Assembly: GCA_025363655.1 (NCBI GenBank)
Contig: JANYDK010000032.1
Span: 62,001-126,000, forward strand
Origin: Deltaproteobacteria bacterium
GTDB taxonomy: Bacteria > Myxococcota_A > Polyangia > Polyangiales > JADJMO01
Length of the DNA: 64,000 nt
Direction: 5' to 3'
This document shows positions 7,408 to 14,877 of this stretch, piece after piece. The translations under genes were made by a program, and so were the position numbers. Numbering within the stretch: the first letter of the stretch is position 1; each line of letters opens with the position of its first letter. The notes beneath the pieces were generated by a model. The model worked only from the letters and a program-made list of their open reading frames with translations, made no database searches and was not told where the DNA came from.

Positions 7408-9435
7408 TCAAAGATCGATCTGCATGCCCAGCTCGACCACCTGTTCCGGGGGAATCGCGAAGTATTCGGTGGCGCCGCGCATGTTGCGGGAGAGGAAAGC
7501 GAAGATCGGCTCGGTGACGCGGCCCATCTTGCCCTTCTCGGTGACGATCAGCGTCTCGCGACCAATCAAGTAGACGAGGCGATCGGCCTCGACGATCAAG
7601 TCGAGCTTACCGAGCGCACGCGCGAGCTCGACCGGCACCTGCGGATCTTCCATGAAGCCGAAATGAAGGATGACGCGCGCCATCCCATGACCGAGTGGCT
7701 CGACCGTCGAACGCTCGTCGTCACGCACGGTCGGTGTGTGCTCGGTGGCGATGGTGACCAGCACCACCTGCTCGTGCATGACGTGGAAGCGCTTCACCAA
7801 GCGACGCAAAACGGGGGGCACGCCTCCGGAGAGCGAGGCCATGACGATCGCGGTCCCGGGGATGCGCGTCTTCACCGCGCGTGGGAGCTCGGCGAAGAAG
7901 GCCTCGAGGTCGGCGGACTGTGCCTGCAGCTCGCTCGAGAGATAGCCGCGGCCGATGCGCCAGCTGATCATGACGAGGACGAATGCGACGCCGACCGCGA
8001 ACGGGAGGTAGCCGCCGTCGAAGAACTTGAGGCAGTTCGCGCCGAGGAAGGGGAGATCGAACGAGAGGAAGAAGACGAGGAGCGCGCCAGACTTCCCAGC
8101 GCTCCATCCCCAGGTGTGCCGGGTCACCAGATAGAAGACGACCGACGTGATCGCCATCGTGCCGGCGACCGCGAGGCCGTAGGCGGCGGCGAGCTTCGAC
8201 GACTCGCGGAAGGCGAGGACGAGGGCGATGCAGCTGATGGCGAGCCCGGTGTTGAGGAGCGGCACGTAGATCTGCCCCTCGGCGTCACCGCTGGTGTGCT
8301 TGACGAGGATGCGCGGGAAATATCCGAGTCGAATCGCTTGATGGGTGAGCGAGAAGACGCCGGAGATGAGCGCCTGCGAGGCGATGATCGTCGCCATGCT
8401 CGCGAGCACGACCATCGCGTAGACCCAAGGTCCGCGCGGCACGAGGCTGTAGAGGGGGCTCTGCGCGCGTGCCGGGTCGCCGAGGATGGCCGCGCCTTGT
8501 CCGAGATAACAGCAGACGAGGGCGGGAAAGATCAGGTAGAGCCACGCGCGCTGGATCGGCTTGCGTCCGAAATGGCCCATGTCGGCGTAGAGCGCCTCAC
8601 CGCCGGTGACCGCGAGGACGACGCCGCCGAGGAGACGAAAGCCCTTGAAGCCGTTGGCGGCGAAGAAGCGCACGCCGTGGAGCGGGTTGAGCGCGCCGAG
8701 GATTTCCGGACGCTTCACCAGGTTGACGATGCCGAGCACGGCGATGGTGACGAACCACACGACCATCACTGGGCCGAAGAGCTTGCCGATGCCGCCCGTT
8801 CCGCGTTTCTGGATGGCGAAGAGCCCCACCAGGATGACGCAGGTGAGCGGCACGACCCAAGGCGCGAGCGTCGGCGTGGCTTCTTTCAAGCCCTCCATCG
8901 CGCTCAGCACGGAGATGGCCGGCGTGATGATGCCGTCGCCGAAGAGGAGCGCAGCACCGGCGATCACCAGCGCGGCGACGACGCCGACCTTGCCCACCGG
9001 CGCCTCACGCAGCTTGCCGGGGACGAGCGCGAGGAGGGCCATGATCCCGCCCTCGCCGCGGTTGTCCGCGCGCATGAGGAAGCCGAGGTACTTGATGGTG
9101 ACGACGAAGGTAATCGACCAGACGATGAGCGAGATGACGCCGAAGAGGTTCTCCCTGCTCGGCTCCACCCCGCGTTCGCCGAGGCACTCCTGCAAGGTGT
9201 AGAGGGGGCTCGTGCCGATGTCGCCGAAGACGATGCCGATGGCGCCGAGGACGAGCGCGAAGCCGGACCCATGCCCATGACCCGCGTGTGCATCGTGTGC
9301 ATCGTGTGCACCGTGCGCTGCGTGCGCTGCGTGCGCTCCGTCGCTTCCGGTCTTCGTCTCGTGCGGCGGCGTCTTCGCCGGCCCATCGGCGTCGGGCTTG
9401 GTCGGCTCGGAGTTCTCGCTCGGCGTCTCGTCCAT
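7408..9435 (-). CDS. kup: Low-affinity potassium transport system protein Kup
   Basis: This is an inner-membrane K+/H+ symporter of 675 residues. After an unusual N-terminal extension it shows the Kup hallmarks: IGIVFGDIGTSPLYTLQE, NRGEGGIMALLAL, GDGIITPAISVLSA, GGEALYADMGHFG and about twelve membrane segments, then a soluble C-terminal domain (RIPGTAIVMASL onward). The extension (residues 1-58) contains a repeated Ala-His motif (AHAAHGAHDAHDAHAGHGHG), encoded by a 9-bp tandem repeat and not part of the core family; it could bind metal or sense pH. ATG 9435 (MDETPSEN) is preferred; the frame stays open upstream to 9528. Confidence 0.93.
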   Translation of the reverse strand: MDETPSENSEPTKPDADGPAKTPPHETKTGSDGAHAAHAAHGAHDAHDAHAGHGHGSGFALVLGAIGIVFGDIGTSPLYTLQECLGERGVEPSRENLFGVISLIVWSITFVVTIKYLGFLMRADNRGEGGIMALLALVPGKLREAPVGKVGVVAALVIAGAALLFGDGIITPAISVLSAMEGLKEATPTLAPWVVPLTCVILVGLFAIQKRGTGGIGKLFGPVMVVWFVTIAVLGIVNLVKRPEILGALNPLHGVRFFAANGFKGFRLLGGVVLAVTGGEALYADMGHFGRKPIQRAWLYLIFPALVCCYLGQGAAILGDPARAQSPLYSLVPRGPWVYAMVVLASMATIIASQALISGVFSLTHQAIRLGYFPRILVKHTSGDAEGQIYVPLLNTGLAISCIALVLAFRESSKLAAAYGLAVAGTMAITSVVFYLVTRHTWGWSAGKSGALLVFFLSFDLPFLGANCLKFFDGGYLPFAVGVAFVLVMISWRIGRGYLSSELQAQSADLEAFFAELPRAVKTRIPGTAIVMASLSGGVPPVLRRLVKRFHVMHEQVVLVTIATEHTPTVRDDERSTVEPLGHGMARVILHFGFMEDPQVPVELARALGKLDLIVEADRLVYLIGRETLIVTEKGKMGRVTEPIFAFLSRNMRGATEYFAIPPEQVVELGMQIDL
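9285..9338 (-). repeat. 9-bp tandem repeat encoding the His-rich N-terminus of Kup
   Basis: There are six copies of a 9-bp unit; three read CGTGTGCA[T/C] and three read CGTGCGCT[G/C] on the plus strand. On the coding strand they give Ala-His-Ala/Asp triplets. Copy-number change would be in frame. Confidence 0.85.
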
Positions 9436-9513
9436 CGTCCGGCGGTTGTACGGGAGCGGGAGAGCGCCCCGCAAGCTCCGCGGCCGCCTCGGCGCCGATC
9501 GGGGGTCCGCGTC

Positions 9514-9533
9514 CAGCCATGTCGACATGGCTG
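9514..9533. promoter_or_regulatory. Perfect 20-bp palindrome upstream of kup
   Basis: CAGCCATGTCGACATGGCTG reads the same on both strands without a mismatch. It lies about 79 bp upstream of the chosen kup start, in the 172-bp gap behind the Xre regulator gene. This size and position suit an operator. Binding by the adjacent Xre protein is inference. Confidence 0.5.
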
Positions 9534-9607
9534 AGGGTCATGTATTGGAAATCATTGCTCTTTGTTGGCGGCTCCAGGTCCCGGCATTTTAGGGCTCGCG
9601 CGCCCTC

Positions 9608-10405
9608 TCATACGGAGGCGGCCTCTTCACAGGCGATTCGGGTCGCTTCGTCGAGGGGAAAAAGGCTCTCGATGCGTAGCTCTTCCAAGGTCACTTGCTG
9701 CGGCGCCGTGAAGGTCGTCATCGCGGTGAGAAACGAGAGCTCGAACCCATCTCGGCGGAGCTGGAAGGTGAAGATGGGCGCGATCTCGGCGGCAAAATCG
9801 GGTTGACGAAACTCGCGCGGAACGCCCGGCAGCTCGAGCACGTGTTCGACCAACGTGGAGAGTCGAAGGTCTTCGCGACGTCGCAGCGACTCACGGTGCA
9901 GCCGCGCCATCATCGAGCGCGCGACTTTCTCCCAGTCGACGACCGAGGGTCGGAGCAGCCGTGGATCGAAGAGGAGGGTGAAGAGATTGAGCGGCGTCGG
10001 AAGGTGCTCCGGCTCGGCGACGAACCGCGCGAAGAGCCTCTCCGAGGCGCGATTGGCTCGGACGATGTCATAGCCCGTCGTCATCACGGTGAGTGGGAAG
10101 GGCTCTTGCTGCGCCATCATTCGTGCGAGCGCGAGATCGACGGCTGCAGGCACCGCCTCCAGCGTCGGCTCGGGGAATCGTGGGGAAAATCCCGCTGACT
10201 CGAGCGCCCGATTCTGATCGCGAAGCGGGACGTCGAGGGCCGCGAGGAGCTGGAGCACCATCTCTGCGCTCGGCTGCGCGCGCCCGGTCTCGAGGAAGCT
10301 GACGTGGCGCGAGCTGACGTCGGCCGCGAGCGCGAGATCGAGCTGCGAGAGGCCGCGGCGCCCGCGCCAATACTTGAGCACCGCCGGGAAGAGACGATCG
10401 CTCAT
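9608..10405 (-). CDS. Xre-family HTH regulator with MmyB-like ligand-binding domain
   Basis: This 265-residue regulator has an N-terminal Cro/cI-type HTH (RRGLSQLDLALAADVSSRHVSFLETGR, split around residues 16-42) and then a long C-terminal domain of the MmyB/PAS-like ligand-binding type (VMTTGYDIVRANRASERLF, PLNLFTLLFDP). Such regulators are common in Actinobacteria and myxobacteria; ligands are mostly unknown. ATG 10405 overlaps the stop of the upstream membrane protein gene (ATGA), so the two are likely cotranscribed and translationally coupled. The next gene in the direction of transcription is kup. Confidence 0.88.
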   Translation of the reverse strand: MSDRLFPAVLKYWRGRRGLSQLDLALAADVSSRHVSFLETGRAQPSAEMVLQLLAALDVPLRDQNRALESAGFSPRFPEPTLEAVPAAVDLALARMMAQQEPFPLTVMTTGYDIVRANRASERLFARFVAEPEHLPTPLNLFTLLFDPRLLRPSVVDWEKVARSMMARLHRESLRRREDLRLSTLVEHVLELPGVPREFRQPDFAAEIAPIFTFQLRRDGFELSFLTAMTTFTAPQQVTLEELRIESLFPLDEATRIACEEAASV

Positions 10406-11127
10406 ACGCCGAGCCTATCGCGGGACCCGACGCCCTGCGCCTGGAGAGAGTCTCGCGAACGGAGCGAACGGAGCGACGCGAAGTGGAGGAAGAACGACAG
10501 CGGAACGAGGAAGGCCGCCACCGTGACCATCGGCAATTCGAGCAGCATCGGATGGGTCGGTGCGGTCTTGGCGCCGAGCGGGAGGGCGAGCGCCAACTCG
10601 AGGAGACCGAGCGCGTTCCAGAGCTTGGCGAGGGTGCGTCCCTCGGTGACGTCAGGCGATTCGGAGCGCGCGAGCCGGGCCGCGACCACGATCGACGCGA
10701 GGCCGACGAGCGTGCTCCCGAGGCCCGTGGGAAGGGCGAATTCCACGGGAAGCGCGCCACCCGCCCAATGGGCGAGCACGAGCATGCCGCTCAAACGGAA
10801 GACCTGCACCCGCACCAGTGCCGCCCTCGGGATGGCGTCGAGCCGAGCGCGAAAGCTCGTCGAGAAAGTCATCGCCAAGACGAGCACGAAGAGCGGAAGC
10901 ATCGTCAGAGCCAAGGACGGCACCGGTGGCGGAGGTGTGCCGGGCACGAAGAAATGCGTCGCCGAGAGAACGATGGCGAGCGCGAACCAAGCGAGGCTGA
11001 CGACGCTGGCGAGGGCGCGCGTGCGAGGTCGTTCGACGGTCGCGAGCCGGACGAGCCAGAGCGCACCGACGAACGACGAGAAGACGACGAGGGAGGTGGC
11101 GAGTGCGAGCAACGAGGGGACGATCAT
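10402..11127 (-). CDS. Multi-pass inner-membrane protein of unknown function
   Basis: The 241-residue product has about six hydrophobic segments (for example residues 3-25, 40-62, 74-92, 112-135, 137-152 and 182-215) joined by short charged loops, and a polar C-terminal tail. No family was recognised. Its stop overlaps the Xre gene start, suggesting that the regulator responds to something connected with this protein. It is divergent from the exported peroxiredoxin gene across 139 bp. Confidence 0.7.
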   Translation of the reverse strand: MIVPSLLALATSLVVFSSFVGALWLVRLATVERPRTRALASVVSLAWFALAIVLSATHFFVPGTPPPPVPSLALTMLPLFVLVLAMTFSTSFRARLDAIPRAALVRVQVFRLSGMLVLAHWAGGALPVEFALPTGLGSTLVGLASIVVAARLARSESPDVTEGRTLAKLWNALGLLELALALPLGAKTAPTHPMLLELPMVTVAAFLVPLSFFLHFASLRSLRSRDSLQAQGVGSRDRLGV

Positions 11128-11266
11128 CTCCCGACGTTTCGTCTCGCGGGGCTGCCCCGCAATGACCTGGAGAGGTAAGCGCGCCTGCTATTCTCGCGAA
11201 CGAGCGCGCCGCGCAAACGCGCAAAAGCGAAACATCGCCGTCGCTCGAACCTGCATCCAAGCTCCC

Positions 11267-11806
11267 ATGAAGCCGCTTCTTCTCCGCCACCTGCTCCTCG
11301 CCGCCGCGCTCGGCCTCTCCGTCACAGGATGCGGTCAGGTGCGTCGGCCAGATGGGGGCGTCGGTCTGGTTCCGGAGAAGGCTGCCGCACCGGCGTTCTC
11401 CGCGCCCGATCAAATGGGGGTGACGCGTTCGCTCTCCGACTACGCGGGGCGCCCCGTCGTCCTCTATTTCTATCCGAAGGACGCGACGCCGGGCTGCACC
11501 AAGGAGGCCTGCGCATTTCGCGACGCGTGGGAGAAGCTCGCGAGCACGGGCGCGCAGGTGCTCGGCGTCTCCACCGACGACGTCGCGTCCCATGCGAAGT
11601 TCGCCACCGAACATCATTTGCAGTTTCCGCTGCTCGCCGATCCCGACGGGAAGATTCTCCGCTCCTATGGCGTCGGCACCACCTTCGGCATGGCCTCGCG
11701 GGTCACGTTCGTCATCGATCGCGCCGGAAAAATCGCCAAGACCTTCCCCGACGTCGATCCCGCGGTGCACGCCGATCAAGTGCTCGCCGTGTTGCGCACG
11801 CTCTGA
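11267..11806 (+). CDS. Lipoprotein-anchored peroxiredoxin (BCP/AhpC-TSA type)
   Basis: This is a thiol peroxidase that reduces hydroperoxides. The 179-residue protein has a lipoprotein signal ending LSVTGC (Cys 22) and then a complete BCP-type thioredoxin fold: VVLYFYPKDATPGCTKEACAF holds the peroxidatic Cys (TPGC) and, five residues on, the resolving Cys (KEAC), and VLGVSTDDVASHAKFA and FPLLADPDGKILRSYGV follow as in BCP. BCP proteins are normally cytosolic, so an anchored, exported version is notable. ATG 11267 is set by the signal peptide. Confidence 0.88.
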   Translation: MKPLLLRHLLLAAALGLSVTGCGQVRRPDGGVGLVPEKAAAPAFSAPDQMGVTRSLSDYAGRPVVLYFYPKDATPGCTKEACAFRDAWEKLASTGAQVLGVSTDDVASHAKFATEHHLQFPLLADPDGKILRSYGVGTTFGMASRVTFVIDRAGKIAKTFPDVDPAVHADQVLAVLRTL

Positions 11807-11875
11807 AGCGGCGGCTCTTCGACGACCTTCGCTCTTTGCCCGGAATGCGATTCTGCGCTCGAGCGTACGTCGCCC

Positions 11876-12691
11876 GTGCGTCGAACGTGGTTGCCGAAGG
11901 GGGTCAAGTTTGCGTCGTGGCTGGGGCTCGTCCTCGGCCCGGTTCTCGTCGCGCTCGGCAGCGCCTGCGCCGAGGCCAAGACTCGTATCGCTGCCGACAA
12001 CGTCTGTGCGCCCGTCGCCAGCGCCTCGAAGCCCGAGGGCGGCCACGCACACCTCGTCGTCCACGAGAAGCTCGGCAAGCCGGTGATCGTCGACGGCTGT
12101 ACGCGTGACGCTGGCTGTCGCGAATGGGCACGATTTTCCCTCGAACCGCCGCGCGCGGTGATCGACGTGCAGCTCTCGCCGTCGGGTGAGCACTTCTTCG
12201 TCTGGTCGCGTCCCGACGGTCACGCGCGCGAGCTCGATCTCTTCGAGACACCGAGCGCGAGCCATGCAACCGCGCTCCCCATCGGTCACGTCACTCCTGG
12301 GTTCGGTGGTGAACTGCGTTGGGTGTCGGGCGACCGCCTCTGGCACTGGTGGGGCTGCGGGACGAGCTGCATCGTGGCGCAGCTGCGCGACGCCACCGGC
12401 GCGATTCGGGTCACGCAATCGGGCTCGCTGGTGGAGACCGCGCCCGACGCGACGCGTGCCGTCGTGGCAGACTATGGAGGGGCGGTGGTGTGGGTCGACT
12501 TCGTCACTGGCACCTCGTTCACCGTCGGTCCGAGCGGTTCGCTGCTCTTTCCGACCGGAGTGACCTTCGAGAAGGACGCCGTGCGGGTCGCGTACGAGAC
12601 GTCGAGTGGGACCGTGACGCTCGATTGTTCGATCGTGGCGTCGTCCGGGTTCGCGTGTCGAACGGCGCCGTCGCCGTCGCCGTCGCCGTGA
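11876..12691 (+). CDS. Lipoprotein of unknown function
   Basis: This 271-residue protein starts at GTG 11876 (MRRTWLPK) and has a signal peptide with ALGSAC at about residue 31. The mature part contains pairs of Cys (DGCTRDAGC, WWGCGTSC) and beta-rich segments reminiscent of a small propeller (VIDVQLSPSGEHFFVW), but no named domain was recognised. The C-terminus is an Ala-Pro-Ser run encoded by a short hexanucleotide repeat (12668-12690). It is convergent with the Ser/Thr kinase gene, with only 10 bp between the stops. Confidence 0.7.
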   Translation: MRRTWLPKGVKFASWLGLVLGPVLVALGSACAEAKTRIAADNVCAPVASASKPEGGHAHLVVHEKLGKPVIVDGCTRDAGCREWARFSLEPPRAVIDVQLSPSGEHFFVWSRPDGHARELDLFETPSASHATALPIGHVTPGFGGELRWVSGDRLWHWWGCGTSCIVAQLRDATGAIRVTQSGSLVETAPDATRAVVADYGGAVVWVDFVTGTSFTVGPSGSLLFPTGVTFEKDAVRVAYETSSGTVTLDCSIVASSGFACRTAPSPSPSP

Positions 12692-12701
12692 GCCGCGAAC
12701 G

Positions 12702-14750
12702 TCACGCGAGGGCGATCAACTTGCCGAGCCGCGCGGATTCGACGGCTTCGAGCGCGCCATCGGCGGCCATACGGGCCTCGAGGAGCTCGACGATGTTGCG
12801 CATGGTGCGGCGGCTGCGAGCCAAGTCGAGCACACGGCGGACGGCATCCGACCACTCGGCGGCGAGGAGCGAGTCGGTCGCGTCGGCGATGGTCACGCGC
12901 CGATCGAGCAAGCTCTGACGCTGTGCGACCGGCTTCTTCGAGGAGAGCGAGGCGACGCCGGCCTCGATGAGCGGTCCGATGGCGACGCGCAAATCGACGT
13001 CGGCAGCTGCGGGCGCGCCCTTGCGGTAGAAGGCGAGCGAGCCCTCCGTCCAGTGAAAGATCTCGGCGACTTGTTCGCGCGCGTCGACGCGGAGGGCAGC
13101 ATCGAGAAGCATCGGCTCGACGAGCTTGAGCCCGAGGAGCGCGCCGGTGACCTTGCCGCCGAAGATGACCAGCTCTTGCCGCGCACGATCGAGGCGCGCG
13201 CGATCGATGATGCCGCGCGCGAGGAGGACCTCGCCGATGTCCTCCCTCCCCAGCGCGGCCACCTGGGTGAGCATTCCGCCGAGGAAATAGAGCTCTTTTC
13301 GATGATTCTTGGTCGACGCGAGGAGCACCCCGTCGGCGGCGTGGCTGGCGATCCACGAGAGCGCGGCGGCGATTCCTGGATCGGCCGGCTCGCTGAGGTC
13401 GGTCGTTTCGGCGGCAAACCCGCGCCAATCGGGAGCGCCTGGGCCCTCGACGGCGGTCGTCTCGCTCGTGCGTGCGCCGACGTGGCGCGCGAGGTAGTCG
13501 ATGTGGACGAGCCGCGAGAAGCCGCTCCCCATGAAGTCGACCTCGTCGTCGGGACCGAGCTTGCCGGTGACGATGAGCTCGACGAGGGCTGGATACGAAT
13601 ACGGTCCGAGCCGTTCACCTCCGCCGCTCTGCAGGCGAATCCATGACGGCGCGGCTTCGTTTTGCGCGGTGGTGGCGAGGGAGGTCGTCTCGTCTGGATC
13701 GCCCGCCGAGGTGGGCGAGACTGGCGCCGCGGACGGCATGCGCATCGACGACGAGTAGGACTCGACGAGATCGTCGGAGTCGAGCTCGAAGGTCCCGTCG
13801 CTCGAGGGCTCGCCGAGCGCTTCGCCCGCCTGCTCGACGACGTCGGCGAGGAGGAGCCGCGCGGTGGAAGCGTCGGCGCCGAAGGGAGCGAGCGCATCGG
13901 CGAACGCGCGCGCGGTCGGATAACGATCGGATGGATCGCGGGCGAGCGCGCGCTCGAGGACGGCCACCAGCGGCGCGGGGATGTTGTGCGGCGCCGCGCG
14001 CAGGGCGTCGAGCCGCGCTTCCTTGATCGCGAGGAGCACCGCGAGGTGTCCGGCGCCCGGAAAAAGAGGCCTTCCCAGCATCGTCTCGGCAAGCACATTG
14101 GCGATGGCGAAGAGATCGGTTCGCCCGTCGAGCGGCGCGCCGGTCACCTGCTCGGGCGCGAGGTAGCCGAGCTTGCCGCGGACGTTCCCGGCCGGCGTCC
14201 GCGCCGAGATGCGGAGCTTGGCGATGCCGAAGTCGCCGAGCTTCACCTCGCCAGCGCGCGAGAGGAAGACGTTGGAGGGCGAGACGTCGCGGTGCACCAG
14301 CCCGAGCGCGGCGCCCCCCGCACTGGGTGCGTGCGTCTGCGCTCGCGCTTCGTGAATCGCGCCGAGCGCGGCGAGCACCTCGCGCGCGACGAACGTGGCG
14401 ACGGCGGGCGGCAGCTGCGAGGTAGGTCGCAAGGCGCGGAGAACGCGTCCCAGGTCGACGCCGTCGATGAGCTCCATCACCAGGTACGGCTCGTCGTCGA
14501 CGTAGCCGGCGCCATGACAGTGGACGATGTTCGGGTGGGGTACGAGCGCGTGGAGCTCGGCTTCGCGGGTGAGGATCGTGCGCGACTCTTCGCTGCTTCG
14601 GAGCGATGGCAACAGCCTCTTGACCAGCACCGACGCGCGCGATGGATCGTCGGCCCGGTGCGCGCGATAGACGTGCGACGTGCCGCCGATCGCGAGCCGC
14701 GTCTCGAGCACGAACGGCCCGAACAGCTCATGCTCACCGCTACCCAGCAT
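12702..14750 (-). CDS. Ser/Thr protein kinase with GYF_2 and PATAN/DUF4388-like domains
   Basis: This 682-residue cytoplasmic signalling protein has an N-terminal Hanks-type kinase (about residues 10-290): glycine loop LAIGGTSHVYRA, Lys 44 in VLVKRL, HRDVSPSN at 153-160, DFG at 173-175 and APE at 198-200, so all catalytic residues are present. A linker leads to a GYF_2-like module (about 370-415, WIRLQSGG then GPYSYPALVELI). Then comes a PATAN/DUF4388-like region (about 460-610: LYFLGGMLTQVAALG, IGEVLLARGIIDRARL, VAEIFHWTEGSLAFY). No transmembrane segment is seen. The nearest upstream gene on this strand is the Cys-rich giant, but a terminator separates them. Confidence 0.88.
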   Translation of the reverse strand: MLGSGEHELFGPFVLETRLAIGGTSHVYRAHRADDPSRASVLVKRLLPSLRSSEESRTILTREAELHALVPHPNIVHCHGAGYVDDEPYLVMELIDGVDLGRVLRALRPTSQLPPAVATFVAREVLAALGAIHEARAQTHAPSAGGAALGLVHRDVSPSNVFLSRAGEVKLGDFGIAKLRISARTPAGNVRGKLGYLAPEQVTGAPLDGRTDLFAIANVLAETMLGRPLFPGAGHLAVLLAIKEARLDALRAAPHNIPAPLVAVLERALARDPSDRYPTARAFADALAPFGADASTARLLLADVVEQAGEALGEPSSDGTFELDSDDLVESYSSSMRMPSAAPVSPTSAGDPDETTSLATTAQNEAAPSWIRLQSGGGERLGPYSYPALVELIVTGKLGPDDEVDFMGSGFSRLVHIDYLARHVGARTSETTAVEGPGAPDWRGFAAETTDLSEPADPGIAAALSWIASHAADGVLLASTKNHRKELYFLGGMLTQVAALGREDIGEVLLARGIIDRARLDRARQELVIFGGKVTGALLGLKLVEPMLLDAALRVDAREQVAEIFHWTEGSLAFYRKGAPAAADVDLRVAIGPLIEAGVASLSSKKPVAQRQSLLDRRVTIADATDSLLAAEWSDAVRRVLDLARSRRTMRNIVELLEARMAADGALEAVESARLGKLIALA

Positions 14751-14803
14751 CGACCCTCATCGTGGTTTTCAGGATACCGACCTCGGTCCGCGCGTGGTGC
14801 CCA

Positions 14804-14837
14804 CAAAAAGGCGACGGCCGGGACCAGCCCGGCCGTC
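14804..14837 (-). terminator. Rho-independent terminator after the Cys-rich repeat gene
   Basis: A perfect stem of GACGGCCGGG and CCCGGCCGTC (14813-14822 and 14828-14837, loop 5 nt) is followed, on the minus strand, by GCC and five T residues (14809-14805). It lies 40 bp past the stop of the Cys-rich gene and before the kinase gene, so the two are probably separate transcripts. Confidence 0.75.
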
Positions 14838-14846
14838 TCGCGCAGC

Positions 14847-14866
14847 GCAGGCGGAAGGCCGCCTGC
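14847..14866. other. Second inverted repeat next to the terminator
   Basis: The arms GCAGGCGG and CCGCCTGC are perfect, with a 4-nt loop. The hairpin lies between the stop of the Cys-rich gene and the main terminator stem, and may strengthen termination or protect the mRNA end. There is no T-run of its own. Confidence 0.45.
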
Positions 14867-14877
14867 CCGTCACCCAT

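Noticed and set aside
5995..9534. Very long open frame on the plus strand (about 1179 codons)
   Set aside because: It is the mirror of the AarF/UbiB and kup genes. Its product is mostly Arg/Glu/Asp/His with no recognisable domain, a common effect of high GC at third positions.
11146..11160. GCGGGG-CTG-CCCCGC inverted repeat as operator between divergent genes
   Set aside because: Six-bp GC-only arms with a 3-nt loop are expected often at this base composition.
12668..12690. Hexanucleotide repeat as a possible phase-variation switch
   Set aside because: The unit is six bases, so slippage stays in frame, and it only changes a short Pro-Ser tail at the C-terminus.
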